A stretch of DNA of 64,000 bases. It comes from Algoriphagus formosus. Lineage in GTDB: Bacteria; Bacteroidota; Bacteroidia; Cytophagales; Cyclobacteriaceae. The first letter of the stretch is position 1; every line of letters begins with the position of its first letter. Position numbers and translations under genes: made by a program. The stretch lies in NCBI RefSeq assembly GCF_002807035.1, contig NZ_NIUC01000001.1:682001-746000 (forward strand). The letters are read 5' to 3'. Under the pieces are notes generated by a model, which worked only from the letters and a program-made list of their open reading frames with translations, did no database searches and had not been told where the DNA came from. Below are positions 59,987-64,000 of this stretch, one piece after another.

Positions 59987-61303
59987 TTAGGAGAAAAAGA
60001 AGAAAAGGCAAAACATCAGGTAAATGAACCCTCCCAGAAAAAGCCAAGCCGTATATCGAATCAATTGAGATGCTTTGATTCCTGTAATTGCCAATAGTGG
60101 CAATGCCCAAAATGGTTGAAGTAAATTACTGATTTGATCTCCGTAGGCAAAGGCTAGAATACTCTTCGCAGGATCAATCCCCAAGGCCTGAGATGCCTGC
60201 ATGATGATCGGGCCTTGAACAGCCCACTGCCCACCGCCCGATGGGATCAAAAGGTTGACAAAGGCGGCTGAAAACAAGGTAAAGACGCCCAAGAGATCTG
60301 AATTTGCATTATCTACAAAAAGAGAGGCCAACAAATCAATCATGCCTGATTGAGTCACCATTCCCAAGATTCCAGCATAGAAAGGAAACTGAATAAAAAT
60401 ATCTGTGGCGCTTTTGATTCCTTCCCCCACCGCTTCACTGAACCTATTCAAGTCTCGATAGACGAAAAGCGTAAAACCGAAAAGTAGAAAATTCACCAAG
60501 TTAAGGTTTAGAAAACCTAATCCAGAACCTGATTCAGACCATATCAAGGAAATGAAAACCAGTAGAAAAAGGAGACCTACTATCATGCCTTTGGACAGGA
60601 AACCTCCCACCGGAATAGGACGGAGAGGATGGCTATATTTTGGTTTTTCTACCGTTTGATTTTTTGAATTGAGCCATAGAAGTATGAAAAGAAAAACCAC
60701 CACCAAACCTCCGGTAATCAGCAAATTTTCTAAAGAGAAAATGGTTCGGTCTACTGTCACTTGACCGATGGAATCTCTTAAAAAATGATCTTCCTCTGCT
60801 ACTTTTAAGGTAGCTGACCCTGAAAGACCTCCGTGCCAAACTGCCATTCCCAGATACCCGGCCGATGCTAAAAGTGCAGAATTACAGGCTATCGACTTTT
60901 CTTCCATCGCCAATGAAACAAACCTCGCCAGCAACGCTCCGACCACAAGACCAAAGCCCCAATTTAACAATCCAGCACCCATGGTAATTAGGGCTGTGAA
61001 TAAAACAGCCTGAAGAGAAGTATTGGGTATTTTGGATATTTTCTTCAAAAACGAATGAACTGGTTTAGCCAAGGCCAAGGCATAGCCAAAAACCAAAATA
61101 ATCATCATTTGAAGGGTGAATTCCAAAAGACTAAAAAAACCATCCTTCCAGGAAAATACGGTTTGCTGAATACTTGAAAGAAAATCATTCCCATTTTTCA
61201 GCGACAGGATTACAGCCCCAGCAAACACAAAAACTGTCAAAATAAGTACGATATCAAAGGGGCTTGGGAAAGGGAAGCCTTTTGTGTTTTTTTTCAATAC
61301 CAA
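59987..61303 (-). CDS. atoE: Short-chain fatty acid transporter (AtoE family)
   Basis: A 438-residue inner-membrane transporter probably importing short-chain fatty acids such as butyrate or acetoacetate. It has eleven or so hydrophobic helices, including FDIVLILTVFVFAGAVILS, GAGLLNWGFGLVVGALLAR (a family signature) and NLLIPSGGGQWAVQGPI. The start is a TTG at 61301-61303 (TTGGTATTGAAA); no ATG precedes the first helix. Substrate is inferred from the family. It is divergent from the 7TM histidine kinase. Confidence 0.88.
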   Translation of the reverse strand: MVLKKNTKGFPFPSPFDIVLILTVFVFAGAVILSLKNGNDFLSSIQQTVFSWKDGFFSLLEFTLQMMIILVFGYALALAKPVHSFLKKISKIPNTSLQAVLFTALITMGAGLLNWGFGLVVGALLARFVSLAMEEKSIACNSALLASAGYLGMAVWHGGLSGSATLKVAEEDHFLRDSIGQVTVDRTIFSLENLLITGGLVVVFLFILLWLNSKNQTVEKPKYSHPLRPIPVGGFLSKGMIVGLLFLLVFISLIWSESGSGLGFLNLNLVNFLLFGFTLFVYRDLNRFSEAVGEGIKSATDIFIQFPFYAGILGMVTQSGMIDLLASLFVDNANSDLLGVFTLFSAAFVNLLIPSGGGQWAVQGPIIMQASQALGIDPAKSILAFAYGDQISNLLQPFWALPLLAITGIKASQLIRYTAWLFLGGFIYLMFCLFFFFS

Positions 61304-61393
61304 ATAGTTTCGGAGTTAGAAATATTTACTGTAATATTAGCTGATAATCACTCAAAACAAAAAGGAAAGGGTTCCCCAAGACGACCTAAATCG

Positions 61394-63145
61394 ATGGATT
61401 TTAGCTTTAATGCATTTTCTGTTTCCTTGATAATCAGCAGCTTGGCTGTAATGGGTATATCGGCTTCAATCGCATTTCGATTGGATACCACTACCCGATG
61501 GATAGCCATGACCATGTTTTTCATCACAGTTTGGGGATTTTTTTATGGGTTGGAACTTGCTTCCACCACTTTAAAGGACATGTTACTCTGGATCAATTTT
61601 GAGTACATCGGAATCTCTTTTGCACCCGCCTTGTGGCTGATTTTCACCTTGAAATATACCGGATATCGAAATTGGGCAAAGCCACCGGTGCTGATTGGTT
61701 CATTTACTATTCCAGCAATCACCCTTTTGATGGTTATATCAAATGGACTTCATGGACTTTATTATGAAAAAACGTTTCTAGTCCTCGACGGTCCTTTTCC
61801 TGTCATGGGAATGGAGAAAGGGCCTTACTACATCATTCATGTAATTTACTCCTACGCTGCATTCTTACTTGGAACGATAATTCTTTGGAGACGCTTCGAA
61901 AAAGCTGATCCACTATTTAAGAATCAGACAAAACTCCTGATCGCTGCGGGTGCTTTTCCAATAGTTTTCAACCTCTTTTATCAGACAGGGGTAATCAAGC
62001 CTTTTGGCTATGTGGATTTAACCCCCTTTGCCTTTTTATTTACTTATTTAGTGTTAGGGATAGCAATTCTACGATATGGGCTTTTCAGTATCAAGCCCAT
62101 TGCACAAGGCAAAATCATGGAAGCGCTGACGAAAGGCGTGCTGGTATTTAATAGCTCCAATAAAGTGGTTGATTTTAACCCTACGGCTAGAGCCTTCTGT
62201 GCTGAACCTAAGAAAATTAGAATTGGAGCTACTCTTGAGAGTATTTTCTGGAAAGAAAAAGCAATCCTTGAGCTATTCAATAGTTTTGAGCAAAAGTCTA
62301 TCGTCCACAAACCAAGCTTTGGGGATACAACAATCCGAGTTGAAATAATTCCTATCAGAGATAAGGAAATGGATGACTTGGGAAATATCCTGCTGATCGA
62401 TGATATCACAGAAGAGATCAAAACCAATCAGCAATTACAGAAGCAGAAAGAAGATCTTCAGCAACTGAATGATTTGAAAGATAAGTTTTTTAGTATCATA
62501 TCTCATGATCTAAAGGGACCCATCTTCGGAGTCAAGGAACTTGTTCATATGACACAAACTGGCCTCATCAGTCAAGAAGAATTTCTAGATATGATGCCTG
62601 AAGTGTCTAAAAATATGGAGCAGGTCGCCATTTTACTGGAAAACCTGCTGGCTTGGGCTTCGAGTCAGATTCGTGGTGAACAGGTAGATATTCAGCAGTT
62701 TGACATATTGCCACTGGTCAACCAGCAAAAGAAACTTTTGAGTCGCCTAGCAGAGGACAAGAAAGTCAAAATTGATATAGATATCGAAGAGTCAATAAGA
62801 GTCTCGGCGGATCGAAATATGATTGATTTGGTGCTCCGAAACTTAATAACCAATGCCATAAAATTTTCTCGGGCAGGAGATCGTATTTTATTAAGTGCTT
62901 CTAGAGAAAAATACCAAGCAAAAATCTGTATCAAGGATTCTGGAGTTGGAATCAGCAGAGAGAATATTCAAAAGATTCAACAAGGTGAATCCTTCACTAC
63001 CAGAGGTCTAAACAATGAGACTGGAACCGGTCTGGGACTAGTTCTTGTCAGAGAATACATTTTTAAGAATAAAGGAAAACTTGAAATAGAAAGTGAAGAA
63101 GGCAATGGAAGTACTTTCTGTGTGTATTTACCGCTAGCAGATTGA
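61394..63145 (+). CDS. Histidine kinase with N-terminal 7TM sensor
   Basis: A 583-residue sensor kinase. Residues about 1-225 form the histidine-kinase N-terminal 7TM region (for example GYRNWAKPPVLIGSFTIPAI, FAFLFTYLVLGIAILRYGLF). A degenerate PAS domain follows, then HisKA with SIISHDLKGPIFGVKELV and HATPase with NLITNAIKFSRAG and GTGLGLVLVREYI. It has no receiver domain and no linked regulator. It is divergent from atoE, whose expression it might sense (inference). It ends 6 bp before the convergent LuxC-like gene. Confidence 0.9.
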   Translation: MDFSFNAFSVSLIISSLAVMGISASIAFRLDTTTRWIAMTMFFITVWGFFYGLELASTTLKDMLLWINFEYIGISFAPALWLIFTLKYTGYRNWAKPPVLIGSFTIPAITLLMVISNGLHGLYYEKTFLVLDGPFPVMGMEKGPYYIIHVIYSYAAFLLGTIILWRRFEKADPLFKNQTKLLIAAGAFPIVFNLFYQTGVIKPFGYVDLTPFAFLFTYLVLGIAILRYGLFSIKPIAQGKIMEALTKGVLVFNSSNKVVDFNPTARAFCAEPKKIRIGATLESIFWKEKAILELFNSFEQKSIVHKPSFGDTTIRVEIIPIRDKEMDDLGNILLIDDITEEIKTNQQLQKQKEDLQQLNDLKDKFFSIISHDLKGPIFGVKELVHMTQTGLISQEEFLDMMPEVSKNMEQVAILLENLLAWASSQIRGEQVDIQQFDILPLVNQQKKLLSRLAEDKKVKIDIDIEESIRVSADRNMIDLVLRNLITNAIKFSRAGDRILLSASREKYQAKICIKDSGVGISRENIQKIQQGESFTTRGLNNETGTGLGLVLVREYIFKNKGKLEIESEEGNGSTFCVYLPLAD

Positions 63146-63151
63146 TTCAAT

Positions 63152-64000
63152 CTACAAACTGAGTAAAAACTTCAGTGTATCCTCGCCATCAGCGTAATCT
63201 TCCGGACCTGGACTCTGAGCTTTCCCGAAAGGAATGGCTCCTTTAAAAACTTCCGTATTTCCTACGACGCATTGAATTTTATCCAACTGACTGGAAATAA
63301 GCCGCTCCAATTCCTCCATCCCATCATACACTTCATAAAACAGCACCGAAATAGGTGATACTAGTTGTGAATCCTGCTTCAGAAGTAGAAATCCATTATC
63401 AAGGTGAGGCTCATTATTGACCAAATAGATGGATTTATTGTATTCATAATTATTATGGTACTTGTGATGGTCAGCAACAGATGCATACACTTCCCAGAGC
63501 CCGAGCACCCTCTGAAGAGTGTCAGCATTAGGAACAAAAACCTTAGATACATTTCTACATCCCAGTCCAAAATATAAAAACACATCTTTACCCAAATCCA
63601 GAATCTCCTGATCAGTTTCTTGACCAGTCAAAATGGCTACAGAAGTCCTGTTCTGACGTATGAGAGAGGGATATTTTCCAAAATAATAATGAAAGTACCT
63701 GGATGAATTATCACTTCCGGTAGCGATGTAAGCATCCTTAGCTTTTAGCATCTCAGATATTTGAATATTGGACTCGAAGGAAGGCTCTAAAATGATGAGT
63801 TGATCAATCAGCCACTTCATCAAAACCGTGTCAGCAGAACTAAGCTTGGCACTGATCGTCTGACCTGATAGCAAGACGCAGGCTAAATCATGAAAACCCA
63901 CTGCCGGAATATTACCAGCCATCAAAACTCCCACATCTTTGGATGCTCCCTCTGTCGGAAGGTTATATTTTTCCAACCAAGCCCGAATTGACTTTTCCTC
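63152..64000 (-). CDS. Acyl-CoA reductase (LuxC type), 3' part
   Basis: 283 codons of a gene that continues past the right edge. The product resembles LuxC-family acyl-CoA/acyl-protein reductases, which make fatty aldehydes from acyl groups with NADPH. Visible motifs: GVLMAGNIPAVGFHDLACVL (cofactor side), AYIATGSDNSSRYFHYYFG, and the catalytic-cysteine type LGLGCRNVSKVFVP. The reading frame is open to base 64000, so the start lies outside. In Bacteroidota such enzymes also occur outside luminescence, so no light-emission role is implied. Confidence 0.82.
   Translation of the reverse strand, partial: EEKSIRAWLEKYNLPTEGASKDVGVLMAGNIPAVGFHDLACVLLSGQTISAKLSSADTVLMKWLIDQLIILEPSFESNIQISEMLKAKDAYIATGSDNSSRYFHYYFGKYPSLIRQNRTSVAILTGQETDQEILDLGKDVFLYFGLGCRNVSKVFVPNADTLQRVLGLWEVYASVADHHKYHNNYEYNKSIYLVNNEPHLDNGFLLLKQDSQLVSPISVLFYEVYDGMEELERLISSQLDKIQCVVGNTEVFKGAIPFGKAQSPGPEDYADGEDTLKFLLSL

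Noticed and set aside
63152..64000. LuxC-like gene as evidence of bioluminescence
   Set aside because: No luxA, luxB or luxE-like gene is visible; family members occur in non-luminous Bacteroidota.

Overview
The window looks like a chromosomal segment from a member of the Bacteroidota, probably a Cytophagales / Cyclobacteriaceae-type bacterium (inference; genus not determinable from sequence alone). Supporting signs are the TAnnTTTG -7 promoter elements, an IPExxxVDY-family gene next to pyruvate kinase, a PorV-like outer-membrane protein, LytS/LytTR and hybrid two-component systems, many lipoproteins with short lipoboxes, an AcpP-FabF-Rnc operon and frequent TTG starts. No tRNA, rRNA, CRISPR array, intact transposase or prophage was seen.

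Region 1 (1-14.5 kb, all minus strand) is a surface-polysaccharide locus. Transcription enters at a good promoter before a Wza-type export lipoprotein, continues into a Wzc-type tyrosine autokinase with a Tyr-Gly tail, then passes two paralogous membrane-anchored Kelch-like proteins and an orphan protein. It ends in glycan genes: a cytidylyltransferase-like enzyme, FkbM methyltransferases, GDP-fucose synthase and GT2 and GT4 glycosyltransferases. The glycan genes are separated by arrays of a degenerate GTCGAACTGATGAA-type repeat, and gene starts beside these arrays are abnormal. A complete four-helix-bundle gene and a deleted remnant of another lie in the same stretch.

Region 2 (10-21 kb) is repeat-dense. 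Three long non-coding islands carry at least two dispersed palindromic repeat families around a penicillin-acylase lipoprotein and a D-threonine-aldolase-like enzyme. One family is a chain of small TATTTC-hairpins; the other is built around the palindrome CCAGCGCTGG.

Region 3 (21-40.5 kb) is mostly core metabolism and information processing. It holds pfkA, miaA, a tightly overlapping phosphorelay/MBL/NFACT operon, a LytS-LytTR pair, a six-domain fasciclin lipoprotein, pyk, acpP-fabF-rnc, nadE, lgt and yidD.

Region 4 (40.7-64 kb) contains envelope proteins (BamA-like, PorV-like, helix-hairpin-helix protein, zinc metalloprotease) and a protein joining a deoxyribosyltransferase/TIR-like domain to a TPR-like region. 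These are followed by an M3 peptidase, an AI-2E-family permease, a TPR lipoprotein, a soluble hybrid kinase, aconitase, an AtoE-type transporter, a 7TM histidine kinase and an incomplete LuxC-type acyl-CoA reductase.

The parts most worth a second look are the Kelch-TM-cytoplasmic-domain paralogs with an operator-like palindrome upstream of one, the repeat arrays that appear to have altered gene starts, the repeats flush with the stop codons of wzc and the acylase gene, and the deoxyribosyltransferase/TIR-like protein.
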